Shown here: piece after piece, positions 1 through 11,700 of the stretch
Position numbering within the stretch: position 1 is the first letter of the stretch
How the letters are laid out: each line of letters opens with the position of its first letter
NCBI RefSeq assembly: GCF_037392515.1
Contig: NC_090288.1
Location: forward strand, 19,748,969-19,812,968
Length of the DNA stretch: 64,000 bases
Direction: 5' to 3'
From: Haliotis asinina
Lineage: Eukaryota; Mollusca; Gastropoda; Lepetellida; Haliotidae
Notes under the pieces: generated by a model
Seen by the model: the letters and a program-made list of their open reading frames with translations, nothing else
What the model was told of the DNA's origin: nothing
The model's database searches: none
Position numbers and translations under genes: made by a program

Positions 1-600
1 TGAGCCTTACCGGCCTGGCTGTGCTAGGATCACCCGAACCCTTTCTGCTCCATTTCTATCTTAATCTGAAAAAAACCCCATAAACACCAGCGCGTTGTCA
101 TTTATGCGTATGATTACTCTTTGTAACATTATAAAATCTTACTCTATTCCTGCTAGTTTAGAAAGCTGAAAGTTGCATTCCTAAATATGTTGGAGGCGCA
201 CATACAATGTCCACAATGAGACCGCCACATTGTTACAGCCAAAGCTGTCACGCCCAAGCTGGTGTTATTGCGCATATATATTGCGTTGTGTATGTTTTAT
301 GGTTTTAAAATACATCACATATTGTCTTATTATGATGCATTCATTCAATGCATAATCACACTATTTAGTTTGAGAGTAGGGAGTAATTCATGAGTTGATA
401 ACATACACACATGAGCATTAATCAAGCACCACCATAAATAATTGTCGATTGTGGATCAATGAGGGATCAAAGCAGAGAAGTCAACCAGTTATATCTAAAT
501 ACATGCAGTTAGCAGTTAGAAATTCACGTGCTATCTCAAATGCATTCTTTTTCATGCTAACGTTCTGTCATGGTACAAGCGATTGAGGGTATAAAAAAGG
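1..600. other. No recognisable feature
   Basis: AT-rich sequence with no open frame longer than chance, no tandem repeat and no transposon end that I can recognise. It is probably intergenic or intronic. Confidence 0.5.
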
Positions 601-619
601 TGAAATGAAGTATTCTCAT

Positions 620-1680
620 TGCTTTCTTATCGACGCATCTGTAAGTGAACAGAGCTGATTTTGAACGTTTTCGGACATGTCGAGGCTTAGGCCTTCTGAA
701 AATACCAGATGGCAGATTACTGGTATTCATGAAGCTGGTTTGTCCTGTCGCAGCACTGGGTCCAGATTGAATATCAATCACGCTGTCATAGTCGCCTTGT
801 AAGGTAACATGCGGCCACTGGTTACGTCAAAGATCGTCCACGATCAGGAAAGTCGAGAAAGACCACTCCCGGAACGTTCCCTAGTTTGCCTAGTAAGACA
901 CAGGCCCATGACCAGTGACAAAGATCCCAGAGAACAATGAAGAGTGGGCGTTCGTCTCTCAACCAGCACCATCCGAAGGAGGCTCAGGTCTGCTGGACTT
1001 AGTACATGTCGTCCAACCAGACGTCCCTTACTCACTGACAGACACAAGGCTCAACGTTTGGCGTGGTGTAATCAACGGCAAAACCACCATCTGAGGACAT
1101 GTCGCAGGATCCATTGGTCCAATGAGAGCCGTTTTCTTCTTCGTGTTACTGATGGCCATTGGCGATTTTGGAAGAGTTATGACTCTTATCAACAGAAGAT
1201 GATGCGTGCAGCTGAACCCTTTGGTGGCTCTGTAATGGTGTTTGGGTGTATCTCCTATGACTGTAAGCTGAATCCTATCACCATTCAAGGGACACTCAAT
1301 GATCAGAGATACCAACAGGAAGTACTGGAAGCTGCTGTTGTCCCACATTTTGATAACCACGCCCTCGACCAGTCGGTCAGTATTTATGGACGATAATGCC
1401 AAGCCCCATCGTTCCAGAGCTGTTATCGCATACTTGCAGAACAACGCAGTCGACAGATTACATTGGCGAGAAGCTCTGATCACAACCCAACTGAGCATTT
1501 ATGGGACCATCTTGGGCGTCAAGTTCAATTAAAGGATCCACCTGTTCAAAATCTACAGGAATTAGTCCAGGTTCTACATTACGAATGGGGAGGCATGGGG
1601 AGGAGTGTCGCAGCAGTTACCCGTGCAAGGATGTCACCATTACTGCTGACTTAGGACTGAACAGTGAACGGGTTTTTTTG
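620..1680 (+). pseudogene. Decayed Tc1-like transposase (relic 1)
   Basis: The frame at 944-1,396 reads as the middle of a Tc1-type DDE transposase: a helix-turn-helix stretch (STSTIRRRLRSAGL), then a catalytic-site block HWSNESRF in which the first catalytic Asp of the usual WSDESRF is Asn. The second catalytic block (FMDDNAKPH) lies at about 1,386 in another frame. The third (NPTEHLWDHLG) lies at about 1,485 in a further frame. At least two frameshifts and the D-to-N change make it non-functional. The N-terminal part at 620-940 is only weakly readable and contains stops. I did not find convincing terminal inverted repeats, so the ends are approximate. The cut-and-paste family is certain and the subfamily is not assigned. 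Confidence 0.85.
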
Positions 1681-1689
1681 AGAACTTTG

Positions 1690-2500
1690 TACACGTTGGA
1701 CCACAAACATTGTCTGTGTGACCATAGTTTTGGACATGATTATTGATAACGTTTTAGTGACCCAATATGACGGTCAATAAATTACAGCCGAAAGTAGCAG
1801 CAGTGTTGGTAGTTGATGGATTGACACTTTAGATGGTTCAGTAAACGAAATTATAACCATGTTTGTTTTCCTTATCATGAATGGCCTGTGTGTTGTGTTA
1901 AACACAACCTTATAGCATGAAAATGGGTGGTTCTTAATTAATGCTCATGTGTATATTAAAATGGGTTGTTTATGAGAAGTATGAGAACACCCTAATGCAC
2001 TCAATAGACCCTTGCACACTTACCCGCCTCTCTTCCCTCCCATGCACTCCACCATAGTGGGTCACCAGATCAGGCTTCTCTGCTTGCACTGCACTTGTGG
2101 TAGGCGGGACAACACAAACTACTTTGAGTATACCCGTACCGCCTAATTTTCAGACTAAGAAAATCTCATACTGTCTAATTAGCTCAGTGCCCAGACCATC
2201 TACAGGGTGCAGTCACTGGAGCATATTACTTCTTAGGGAGAGTCTTTTTGATACGACGGGGGTGCTGGAGTAGGGGCATATGATAATTATAACAACACTC
2301 AGTGCAGTGAGATGCTGTTATGCCTTCACAGCTTAAAAAGATAAATACTTGAGTAGAGAACTTCCTACTGTTATTGTTCCTACTGAGTTTTGCAATACAA
2401 CATATGTTTAGAGTCGAAACAGAAAGAAATACACTTGAGAAGTTTAGCTTGCGTTGAGAAGGATATATTTCTATATATAAATAAATGGTTCCGACACACT
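1690..2500. other. No gene seen
   Basis: Non-coding in all frames as far as I can read. Part of it may belong to the flank of the Tc1 relic or to the upstream part of the Penelope-like fragment, but nothing is diagnostic. Confidence 0.4.
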
Positions 2501-2639
2501 GTCAGTCATTGCTCAAGATGGCAAACGCGGCAGTAGCTGTATCATTCATCAATGCGGCGGACGACATGCATACCACGGCGGATCAACAGAACCAAGGCTG
2601 ACACAACATATTGGCATTGCTGCGAGTCAGGATGCCATA

Positions 2640-3440
2640 CAGACCGTAGAGGATCGACTAGTGAAGATCGGACCAGACCACAGCCACCCTCCTAGCCCCT
2701 ACATATTGGGGATATGGATGGAAGCCAGGATTCTTGAGAATGTGTTCAGAGATGTGTTCAGACACATTCTCAAGAACCCTGGACATTCAATTCGATGGGA
2801 GGACACTAGGATACTATCTACCAACAACAACAATTGCCGCCAAAGGAAACTACAAGAGGCCATCGAGATCCGGAGACAGAAACCAGCAATCAACCATGAC
2901 CAAGGAGTGTACATACCAAGTGCCTGGGACTTTTTGATAAATTAATCTTATCTATCTGTGTACATTCTATCTATGTAATTCATTAGTGTTTACACAACTG
3001 TGAGCCAATGTATAGCCAATCTACCTGTGTACATCCTTGTGTTTAGCACATCATCAACCCTCATGTAAATCATGTACATCATCCTTAATCCCCAATCATG
3101 TGTTATGTAAACATCATCCAATCATGCGTAATGTATCACCATTGGCTTCCATCCTTATCCCCAATCATGTACATCGTCCTTATCCCCTATCTGTGTTATG
3201 TAAACTATCATCTGTAATGTATTACCATAGGCTTCCATCATTGTTTTCATAACTATCGGCTTCCTATCAGTGCTTGATTATACTGGCTTCCAGCTTTCGT
3301 TAATTCTTTCCACTTGTTACTTTGTTATTGTTTTACCTGTACATATATAAATATAGCTCTGTACCCCATTCTCCTTCACCTGAGGAATGAGTAATTCTGA
3401 AACGTCGTGTTCTCATTATAAAGAAGTTGATATCCATAAA
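2640..3440 (+). mobile_element. 3' end of a Penelope-like retroelement
   Basis: The frame ending at 2,945 carries a C-terminal signature: GHSIRWEDTRIL, then RKLQEAIEI, then a terminal W-D-F-L-I. I associate this pattern (H-x-I-x-W, R-x-L-x-EAI-x-I, N-x-D-x-G, W/Y-D-x-L) with the region after the GIY-YIG nuclease of Penelope-like elements. The reverse transcriptase and most of the nuclease are absent, so this is a 5'-truncated copy. Downstream, 3,000-3,260 holds degenerate direct repeats built on a C/T-rich phrase around ATCCCCAATCATGTACATC. At 3,380-3,440 comes the usual 3' phrase with 'CTGAGGAATGAG' and 'CTGAAACG'. The family assignment is from memory of the motif pattern and is not proven. 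Confidence 0.55.
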
Positions 3441-3659
3441 ATCTTCATTCTTATGTATTTCACTTCTAAATGCCTTTAAAAGACTTGATGTGATAGACCC
3501 CTTACATGTCTCAAGTTGGACTCTTCCATTCCCATACTGCCTACAATCTGTTAATCTGGTATGGGAGGACACCAGCTACTTACATGGAAGTATATATCAG
3601 TCTTATGTGTCTTGCTGGTTGATTTTCACTCAGTCACAAACATATGGAATTCGAGTATC

Positions 3660-3966
3660 ATGAAACATTGTCAAAAACAGTGAAAAACAAAACTGAAACA
3701 CTCCAGCACCATGGTTGATTCAAATGCCCAAACACAACAACTAGTGCATGTGGAAGACAAACCATCCATGCAGCTTGTAGCAATTGGGTCCTGGCAATTG
3801 TGAATTGGTCTCAAGGGTTTAGAACATAACAATACTGTCTGTACATTCTTTTACAGGAAACGGTGCCATAAACTCATGGAAAGCAGGCTGTAGTGTTTGG
3901 GCAAACACTGTGCTGGAGTGTTTCAGCTAGGTGCTTGTTTTTCACTGTTTTTCACAATGTTTCATT
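3660..3966. repeat. Inverted-repeat (foldback/MITE-like) element
   Basis: The two ends are reverse complements. The left arm at about 3,660-3,712 (GAAACATTGTCAAAAACAG, then ACTGAAACACTCCAGCAC) matches the right arm at about 3,910-3,966 read backwards, with a few mismatches and a short insertion. The core of about 200 bp has no coding potential. This is the structure of a short non-autonomous DNA transposon. No clear target duplication was found. Confidence 0.7.
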
Positions 3967-4257
3967 TGACTGAAACTCATCAAATATTGAATCAGTTGCT
4001 TCACTGCGTGTACTAACATTCTTTTAAAATGCCCATTAAGTACACAAAAAGTTGCATTGACCTTAAAGTATAAATGACCTCACAAAGTTTAAGTATATGT
4101 ATGATGATCAAATTTTAGGGTGTTCCCATACTTTTTTTTGTAGTATGTGTTAGAAGTTCCAGACAGGATACTCTTGGATCGTATGGAATGTTGCCTAACA
4201 GTAAGTTTATATTCTATGTGTTTTTGTCTTCGTATCATGTTGTCTTCACTATTGGTA

Positions 4258-4273
4258 TCTGACATACTGCTGA
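4258..4273. repeat. Target-site duplication of SINE (left)
   Basis: The 16-bp sequence TCTGACATACTGCTGA is repeated exactly at 4,546-4,561 on the other side of the SINE. A perfect copy implies a fairly recent insertion. Confidence 0.9.
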
Positions 4274-4545
4274 ACCCGTGAAGGTCCCGGGGTAGAATAG
4301 GCCTTCAGCAACCCATTCTTGCCATAAAAGGCGACTCAGCTTGTCGTAAGAGGTGACTAACGAGATCGGGTGGTCAGGTTCGCTGACTTGGTTGACACAT
4401 GTCATTGGTTCCCAATTTCGCAGATAGATGCTCATGTTGTTGATCACTGGATTGTCTGGTTCAGACTCGATTATTTACAGACCGCCGCCATATAGCTGGA
4501 ATATTGCTGGGTGCGGCGTAAAACTAAACTCACTCACTCACTCAC
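4274..4545 (+). mobile_element. SINE with (CTCA)n tail, copy 1
   Basis: A 272-bp element opening with a GTGAAGGTCCCGGGG phrase. A central GGCGACTCAGC...GTCGTAAGAGG block follows, then a 3' module (CCGCCATATAGCTGGAATAT, then GTGCGGCGTAAAACTAAACT) and a (CTCA)n tail. It is flanked by a perfect 16-bp target duplication. A second copy lies at 23,432-23,703. The 3' module is shared with the tRNA-derived SINE at 60,299 and, less exactly, with the RNase H LINE tails at 43,050 and 50,913. A pol III promoter in the head is not obvious to me, though GGTTCGCTGAC at about 4,377 could be a degenerate B box. Confidence 0.9.
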
Positions 4546-4707
4546 TCTGACATACTGCTGAGAGTACACTCCATTGTTTGTCTTGAAACCAGTGTAATGT
4601 CATGTTGTGATGCTATGATGTCACACTCGATCCGCTTCTTATGGTGTACACGGCCACTAACCCCTCAGTCAGCCTTAGTCAGCCTGAGCCTTAGTGTGCT
4701 CTATGCT

Positions 4708-5039
4708 GATACTGAGAGACTATATATCTGTGATCCCAAGGACAAATGGTATATCCTTATGGTGTAAAATTTCAAAGACATATCTCAAACTCCCATCTGA
4801 TTTAATCATAGGATGTGTTTACATGCCGCCTGAAAACAGTAAATATGCAGATAAAGAACACTTTACGCAACTCGATACTGAGAGATTATATATCTGTGAT
4901 CCCAAGGACAAATGGTATATCCTTATGGTGTAAAATTTCAAAGACTTATCTCAAACTCCCATCTGATTTAATCATAGGATGTGTTTACATGCCGCCTGAA
5001 AACAGTAAATATGCAGATAAAGAACACTTTACGCAACTC
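4708..5039 (+). repeat. Two-unit 166-bp tandem duplication in LINE 5' end
   Basis: The units 4,708-4,873 and 4,874-5,039 differ at only about two positions. The unit starts with GATACTGAGAG, which includes the putative target-site heptamer, so the duplication seems to have formed after integration. The length of 166 is not a multiple of three, so the upstream unit is read out of frame. Confidence 0.9.
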
Positions 5040-8000
5040 GAATTTGATATTGTTAGTATGTCTACACTTACCAACTATGTGTGCATAACTGGTGATTTTA
5101 ATGCTCGCACAAAGGACTTACCTGATTATACAGTTATTGATGACTTTTTTAGGGATAATGACCAAATTGACGAATCCCTATTGTACTCTAAAGTTGAAAT
5201 ACTAAGTGCAAATAATATCAACACTGAGAGACATAGCATGGACAAAATTGTAAACTCATATGGTTATAAGCTCTTGGATGTGTGTAAAAACAATGGTGTG
5301 TATATTGTTAATGGGAGAGTTGGCAGAGACAAGGATATCGGAAAACATACTTGCAAGAATGCCAGTGTTGTTGACTACTGTGTTGCCACGGCCGAAATCT
5401 TTCCTCATATAGAGGATTTTGAAATATGTGATTTTGATGGAATATTATCAGATGTTCACTGTGCTCTTTCAATCAAGTTAAGATGTGAGGTGAAGGTATG
5501 TAATCCTACACAAGTAAGTGAAAAGGGTACTACACGTATAAAAATGAATCCATGGGAATCCTGTAAATGTGACGTTTATGTAAACCAGCTTGATAGTAAT
5601 GTATTGCATGAAATCGATAAGCTAATTGACTCTATCGATTCTAGTAATGTATCAGATTGTATAAATGGAATTACGAATGTCATGTCACAAGCACTTGTTG
5701 ACGCAGCCAAGAATACATTTGGGTGTAAAAGTACCCAAAAAGGACGTAAATCAAATCAAAAACCATGGTTTGATAAAACATGTAAACTGGCCCGAAAGAA
5801 TTACCATAAGCGCAAAAGATTATATGGGTTACATAAAGGCAATGTTGAAAGAAAGCTATTCGTTTCGGCCAGTAAATTCTACAGAAAAACTATAAGAAAG
5901 TCTTACAAATTATTCAAAAACAAATGTATACAGCGGTTGCGTGAGACAAAAAGCAGTGACCCTAAAACATTTTGGGGTATCCTGAAATCATTTGGTAAAA
6001 GCGCAGATCAGCCATGTGAAATTAAAATCGACACATTATTTAACCATTTTAAAAACCTGAATACCGATGTCCATAACGATAATATAGAAATGAGTGATGC
6101 GTTTTCAGTTGAGATAGCTGTGTTAGACAGCCGGATCACTGAAGCTGAGATTACGGCATGTATTAAAGATTTAAGAAACAACAAAGCCTGTGGTTTAGAC
6201 AATGTACGTAATGAATATATCAAAGCCTCTGCTGATGTAATGCTACCAGCCTATGTTAAATTGTTTAACCTGGTGCTAGATCCTGGAGTTTTTCCTCAAG
6301 CTTGGTCAGACGGTTACATAAAGCCCATTTATAAAAGCAAGGGTAGCCAAGCCGACCCCAATAACTACAGGGGGATATCCATTGTTAGTTGCTTAGGCAA
6401 GTTGTTCACGGCAATCCTATCCAAGCGCCTACAAAAGTTTTCAGACAATGCGAATTTGATAAGTGAATCACAAGCTGGCTTTCGGAAATCTTATTCCACA
6501 ATAGATAATATATACATTCTTAAAGCTCTGATAGAGATATATCAAAATATGAGGAAGAAACTGTTTTGTGTTTTCATCGACTTTCGTAAAGCATTTGATA
6601 CTGTCTGGCGCTATGGTCTCTGGCTAAAATTAATTAGAAATAATATTGATGGAAAATGTTTTCGAGTTATCCGCAACATGTATCAAAACATAAAATCCTG
6701 TATTGTATTTGATGGAATCGAATCCCCTTTCTTTTCCTGTGATATTGGTGTGAGACAGGGTGAAAATTTGTCACCATTTCTGTTTGCTCTGTATTTGAAT
6801 GACCTAGAATCTTTCTTTGCTGAACACAACTTTACTGGTCTGAAGTCAACTCGGAGTATGTTTGAAGATCATATCGGTTCGTACATTAAGTTGTTTCTCC
6901 TGTTGTACGCAGATGATACTGTAATACTTGCAGAATCAAGTGATGATCTTCAGCATGCATTAAATATTTTCTCAGAATACTGCAAAACATGGAAACTGAA
7001 TGTTAATATATCAAAAACTAAGGCTGTAATATTTTCCAAAGGAAGTTGTAAAAAATGTCACCTCTTCAAACTTGATGATGAACATATTGAGGTTGTAAAA
7101 GAATACATTTATCTTGGTATTTTGTTTAACAATAATGGACGTTTTTGTAAAGGTATTAAACGACTTCATGCTCAAGCTTCCAGAGCCATGTATGCAGTAT
7201 TGCGAAAAATAAGAATGTTAGATATGCTACTAGACTGCCAGTTAAAAATGTTTGACCAAATTGTACAACCCATATTACTGTATGCCTCAGAAGTATGGGG
7301 ATACGAAAATACACAGCTCATAGAACGTCTCCATCTAAAGTTTTGTAAATACATTCTTAAGGTTAAAATGACAACTCCTGATTACATGGTATACGGCGAG
7401 CTGGGCCGATACCCGCTAGATATCTCTATAAAAATCCGAATGCTTTCTCATTGGTGTAAAATGCTAGTACTCCCACACAAACTGTCATCCAAAATATACT
7501 CTCTCATGTATAACCTGAAGTCAGCCTGTCCTAATTATACGTTTAACTTACTTTCGGCAATAGAAAATATCTTACGAGATACTGGCTTTTACCATGTATG
7601 GATGTCACAGTCTATTGTTTCTCCAAATGTTTTAAAAACTAATGTTAAACGGGTTCTCATTGATCAGTTTTATCAGTCATGGAATGCAACAGCAAATGCT
7701 TCCTCAAAAGGCAAATATTACATTCTTTATAAAGAAGTACCTAATCTAAATCCCAATCTTCTGGAACTGCCTCCAAATCTTAGAATATGGTATACACGCT
7801 TCAGGACAGCTAACCACAGATTACCTATAGAAACTGGAAGATGGACAAGTATCGCTGTTTCTGATAGGAAATGCACACTATGTAATGATGCAGTGGGCGA
7901 CGAATACCACTTCCTTCTAATATGCTCAGGTCTAGCAACGCTAAGAAATAAATATCTGCCTAGGTACTTCTGTAATAATCCTTCATTAGATAAATTCATC

Positions 8001-8225
8001 TCAATAATGAAATCACATTATAAACCACTCACTTTGAAATTAGCTAAATACATCAAGGAAGGTTTATGTCTGTACAAATGAGACTGCCATGTGCAAAATT
8101 GTAATTCTCTTTTTAGTGTTGACTTGCACAAACCATACTGTACATATTGTAAATCATCTGTATGTTCTCTGTGTCACTTCGTGTGATTTATGAGAATAAA
8201 CTTCTTCTTCTTCTTCTTCTTCTTC
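4715..8225 (+). mobile_element. 5'-truncated LINE (APE/RT type) with (CTT)n tail
   Basis: A non-LTR retrotransposon copy. It begins inside the endonuclease region and ends after AATAAA with a (CTT)n tail at 8,201-8,225. The heptamer GATACTG lies at both edges (4,708 and 8,226) and may be the target duplication. The first 166 bp are tandemly duplicated (units 4,708-4,873 and 4,874-5,039). The host words 'aacccctcagtcag' occur on both sides of the insertion (about 4,660 and 8,310). The clade is not assigned. Confidence 0.92.
4815..8081 (+). CDS. LINE ORF2: endonuclease (partial), reverse transcriptase, zinc knuckle
   Basis: One open frame of 1,088 codons. The first 21 or so residues are spurious, because the ORF enters from the out-of-frame first unit of a 166-bp duplication. 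In order it shows an exonuclease-endonuclease-phosphatase domain lacking its N-terminal catalytic Glu (ITGDFNAR near residue 96, SDVHC near 215) and a reverse transcriptase (FIDFRKAFDTVW near residue 588, GVRQGENLSPFLF near 650, catalytic YADD at 698-701). The C-terminal C-x2-C-x8-H-x4-C motif (CTLC...HFLLIC) is typical of these LINEs. The lack of internal stops over more than 3.2 kb implies a young insertion. It cannot make a complete endonuclease and is probably dead on arrival through 5' truncation. Confidence 0.9.
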   Translation: MFTCRLKTVNMQIKNTLRNSILRDYISVIPRTNGISLWCKISKTYLKLPSDLIIGCVYMPPENSKYADKEHFTQLEFDIVSMSTLTNYVCITGDFNARTKDLPDYTVIDDFFRDNDQIDESLLYSKVEILSANNINTERHSMDKIVNSYGYKLLDVCKNNGVYIVNGRVGRDKDIGKHTCKNASVVDYCVATAEIFPHIEDFEICDFDGILSDVHCALSIKLRCEVKVCNPTQVSEKGTTRIKMNPWESCKCDVYVNQLDSNVLHEIDKLIDSIDSSNVSDCINGITNVMSQALVDAAKNTFGCKSTQKGRKSNQKPWFDKTCKLARKNYHKRKRLYGLHKGNVERKLFVSASKFYRKTIRKSYKLFKNKCIQRLRETKSSDPKTFWGILKSFGKSADQPCEIKIDTLFNHFKNLNTDVHNDNIEMSDAFSVEIAVLDSRITEAEITACIKDLRNNKACGLDNVRNEYIKASADVMLPAYVKLFNLVLDPGVFPQAWSDGYIKPIYKSKGSQADPNNYRGISIVSCLGKLFTAILSKRLQKFSDNANLISESQAGFRKSYSTIDNIYILKALIEIYQNMRKKLFCVFIDFRKAFDTVWRYGLWLKLIRNNIDGKCFRVIRNMYQNIKSCIVFDGIESPFFSCDIGVRQGENLSPFLFALYLNDLESFFAEHNFTGLKSTRSMFEDHIGSYIKLFLLLYADDTVILAESSDDLQHALNIFSEYCKTWKLNVNISKTKAVIFSKGSCKKCHLFKLDDEHIEVVKEYIYLGILFNNNGRFCKGIKRLHAQASRAMYAVLRKIRMLDMLLDCQLKMFDQIVQPILLYASEVWGYENTQLIERLHLKFCKYILKVKMTTPDYMVYGELGRYPLDISIKIRMLSHWCKMLVLPHKLSSKIYSLMYNLKSACPNYTFNLLSAIENILRDTGFYHVWMSQSIVSPNVLKTNVKRVLIDQFYQSWNATANASSKGKYYILYKEVPNLNPNLLELPPNLRIWYTRFRTANHRLPIETGRWTSIAVSDRKCTLCNDAVGDEYHFLLICSGLATLRNKYLPRYFCNNPSLDKFISIMKSHYKPLTLKLAKYIKEGLCLYK

Positions 8226-8232
8226 GATACTG

Positions 8233-8690
8233 GCGTTGTGTCATGATGTCATTGTGTAATGCCATGGTGTCAAGCTGGGTGTGTCATCCCACGGGGTCAG
8301 TGGTCATTAACCCCTCAGTCAGTGTGAGTCGCTCCAGACCCGATTACCACGGGGGTGTCAGCCAGGTGTTTATTTGAGTCACCACCACAGAAGAACCGAG
8401 ACTATGTTCTCCAAAGCCATTGCTCCCTCTGAAATGAGGTCATGCTTCTAGACTAGTTTATGACCAATGAGTTCACGAAGTTGTTTCATGAGGTCATAAA
8501 ACATGGCTGATATTTTTTTCTATTTCAGTCCATTTACAACAAACGGTAGTAAAGCAACATCAGTAATATTTTACGCTGAAGCAAATCGGATAAATCAATA
8601 TTAAGCCTAACGCTCCATTTTCACCTTCTTTGATGCTTTAAACATGTCTGGTTTAAAAACAAGACATCAAAACTACTTCGATAAAAACGG
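8233..8690. other. Intergenic stretch between LINE and SLC26 3' end
   Basis: No coding frame or transposon end recognised. It contains the host sequence that continues from the left flank of the LINE insertion and leads to the polyadenylation signal of the minus-strand transporter gene. Confidence 0.5.
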
Positions 8691-8696
8691 TTTATT
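8691..8696 (-). promoter_or_regulatory. Polyadenylation signal of the SLC26 gene
   Basis: The plus-strand TTTATT is AATAAA on the minus strand, about 85 bases past the stop codon of the transporter gene. It is the first canonical signal after the stop. Confidence 0.6.
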
Positions 8697-8779
8697 CAGA
8701 CTACAGTATATACAGACACCAGAGGGGCTGTAATAAGTATAGCACTTCCTCACTGGCCAGCTCCTGGAACAGCACGTGA

Positions 8780-11700
8780 TCACAGCTGAAAGAGGAAAGA
8801 GTAGGTAAAGTTAACCATCGGTGTCCTCACCATTTTCGTCAGTGTTATGGACTAACGGAGTTGACGTGCACTCTGGTTTTCATCTCATCTACTTACAGTA
8901 ATATCATGACTGGCGACATCATCATCGGGGAGGTCCACCTGAACGAAGTCGCCCTCTGCTAGTATGTAGTCACTGCCATAGCTACCCAGAGTCTGAAACA
9001 TACACACATGGTGTCAATTAAATGTGCGTGAGTGGATGCATGTGTTTGTTTTTCTTCCCAATCGAAATGATGTCCTCCTGTAAATTGTATTTGTCATGCA
9101 CTGACCAGAAGAGACAGTTTAAGAGTATACTCACATCCAATGAAACTGATTTGGACCTCTGGGCACACATGACGGCGTGATGTATTGTTGCACAAACATG
9201 ACGGCGGTGAATGTTTGTGTAGAAACCGGACTTATCCAACATCGAGCGGACTGTATCTAGATTGAGAAACATTTATGTTGATGTTATTATCCATAAAGAT
9301 TGCCAGTATTCTACGTTCTAACTTCTAAACTGTCACTCAAAGAAGAAAACATTTATGTGGTATTTATCTGTTAGCATATTCGTACCATTTGTGAAACTAT
9401 ATATTTGCAAACAATAAATGGCAAGTGACATATTTGTTCAAAGCCACAAATTTACTGGGACGTACCTTTACATTCTCCAAGATAGATGTCTATGTCGACG
9501 TCTTTGTAGGACTGGACAATCTGAAATCAGTCATTTGAAATTTGTATATATGATTATAGCAAGTCATCACAACCGAATGTGTCGATTTTACGTCTTAAAA
9601 TGGTAATTTTTCTGAGCAAATATTTACATTACATTTACATTCGGTTTAGCAGTTGTCACAGAAAAAATACGACTAAATACTATCAACAAAATATTCATTA
9701 TTTGAATATATTTAAGATATTTTGATCATTATCAACACTGTGATGATGGACTGTTTCCAAACACTGTACTTTATCTGTTTATTGAACATTTATTAGTATG
9801 CTCGGCACATACAGAAACTGTGAATACAAAAATTTAAAATCTAAATTTATCAAACCTGTGTAGACACGTAAGGATTTAAACTCAGAAATTAGTGACATGT
9901 ATCCAACGTGCCTGCACGTGCCACGTTTCGTGACGTCAATTGTTTCGTCCTTGAGCCGTGCAATTTGTTGTTGCATGTGCATTCCGGGAAGGAGAAACTT
10001 GAGCAAATGAATGCCTCACAAAACTGGAAAGCTCAGCTCCTGCCCCTGCGATCGTTCAAAAAATTAAACGGCAATTGAAACGCTTAGCATGTCAAGGCTA
10101 ACCTCTGCACGTCATGGGGCCATTGGGAGTGTCGGTGGTAGAATGTTTCAACAACAAGTGGCTTCATGTTTACACTGCGACCAGAACATCATTTCTGCAC
10201 TTGTGAGACGCTACCAGAACACAAATGACGTTATCAGTAGGCCACGTTCTCGACGTCCACGTGTAACAGCAGCGCCAATACAAGACAGACGGATAAGTGT
10301 GATCCATCTTCGCCACAGGTTTCAGACTGCAGTGATGACTGCCCGAACCATCCCTTAACTTTGCCGTATTCCCCCAATACAGTTCGACAACGTTTACGTC
10401 ATCACGGAATCAGACCACGACATCCCGCTATACGTCCTATAGCTAGATTTTGAGAGAATCTGGCATGACATCCCACAAGCCTTCTTTGCACGTTTGATAG
10501 GCTCCATGCGTCGTCGGTGCACTGCTGATTTCAATGCCAGTGGTGGACATACCCGTCATTGAGCTTGTGACATGGTCGTTTGGCCTCTGTCCCGCTTGTG
10601 GACTCCTGACGTCGTTGTGATTGACATTTCAATTGAAATTCTCCCGACTTGGTCTCATGATACCTCCATTAAAGTTTATATGTACCGTTGACATTGTTAT
10701 CGTACTTATCACCTGGGATAATATTTTGACAATGCACAATTTCTTTGTGTGCCTAGTATATATCCAGTGTTTCGAAATCTTTCAATAATGTATCGATATT
10801 TATTGGACATGTTCTATGGATTACCTCATACAAAACCTTCACAGTTACGGAGTCGATGTACTGTATGGTTGAGCCATCAATGACGACGGCATGAATCTCC
10901 TCTTTCAGTTCTTCTTTGGTCATGTAAGATGTAGTCTTCTCATGACCCAGCCCTGTACATGGTGCTTCAGGCCAACTCTTTTGAGCGTCCAAACATACCT
11001 GTAATACAATGAATTGCATCTCTTTTACTTTATGATTCTTACGTCGTCATCTCAGATATGGAGTGAAATCATTCATGTGTATTGTGTGTAGCTGATGGTG
11101 TCACTTGTAGTGTATTGTGTGTAGCTGGTGTCACTTGTAGTGTATTGTATATAGTTGATGATATCACTTGTAGTGTATTGTGTGTAGCTGATGGTGTCAC
11201 TTGTAGTGTATTGTGTGTAGCTGGTGTCACTTGTAGTGTATTGTATATAGTTGATGATGTCACTTGTAGTGTATTGTATATAGTTGATGATGTCACTTGT
11301 AGTGTATTGTATATAGTTGATGATGTCACTTGTAGTGTATTGTATATAGCTGATTGTGTCACCTGCAGTGTATTGTGTATTGTTGATGTGTCACTTGTAG
11401 TGTATTGTGTATAGCTGATGGTGTCACTTGTGTATTGTGTATAGCTGATGGTGTCACTTGTAGTTTATTGTGTGTAGCTGATGTGTCACTTGTAGTGTAT
11501 TGTGTATAACTGATGGTGTCACTTGTAGTGTATTGTGTGTAGCTGATGTGTCACTTGTAGTGTATTGTATATAGCTGATGGTGTCACTTGAAGTGTATTG
11601 TGTGTAGCTAATGGTGTCACTTGTAGTGTATTGTGTGTAGCTAATGGTGTCACTTGTAGTGTATTGTGTGTAGCTGATGGTGCCACTTATTGTATAGCTG

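Noticed and set aside
3381-3425. Hammerhead-ribozyme-like core (CTGAGGA ... GAAAC) at the end of the Penelope-like fragment
   Set aside because: Penelope-like elements can carry hammerheads, but the stems do not work here: helix I has no partner and helix III would have almost no loop.
11069-11414. Open frames of about 100 codons on both strands
   Set aside because: They are produced by the 33-bp minisatellite, whose unit length is a multiple of three. They lie in an SLC26 intron.
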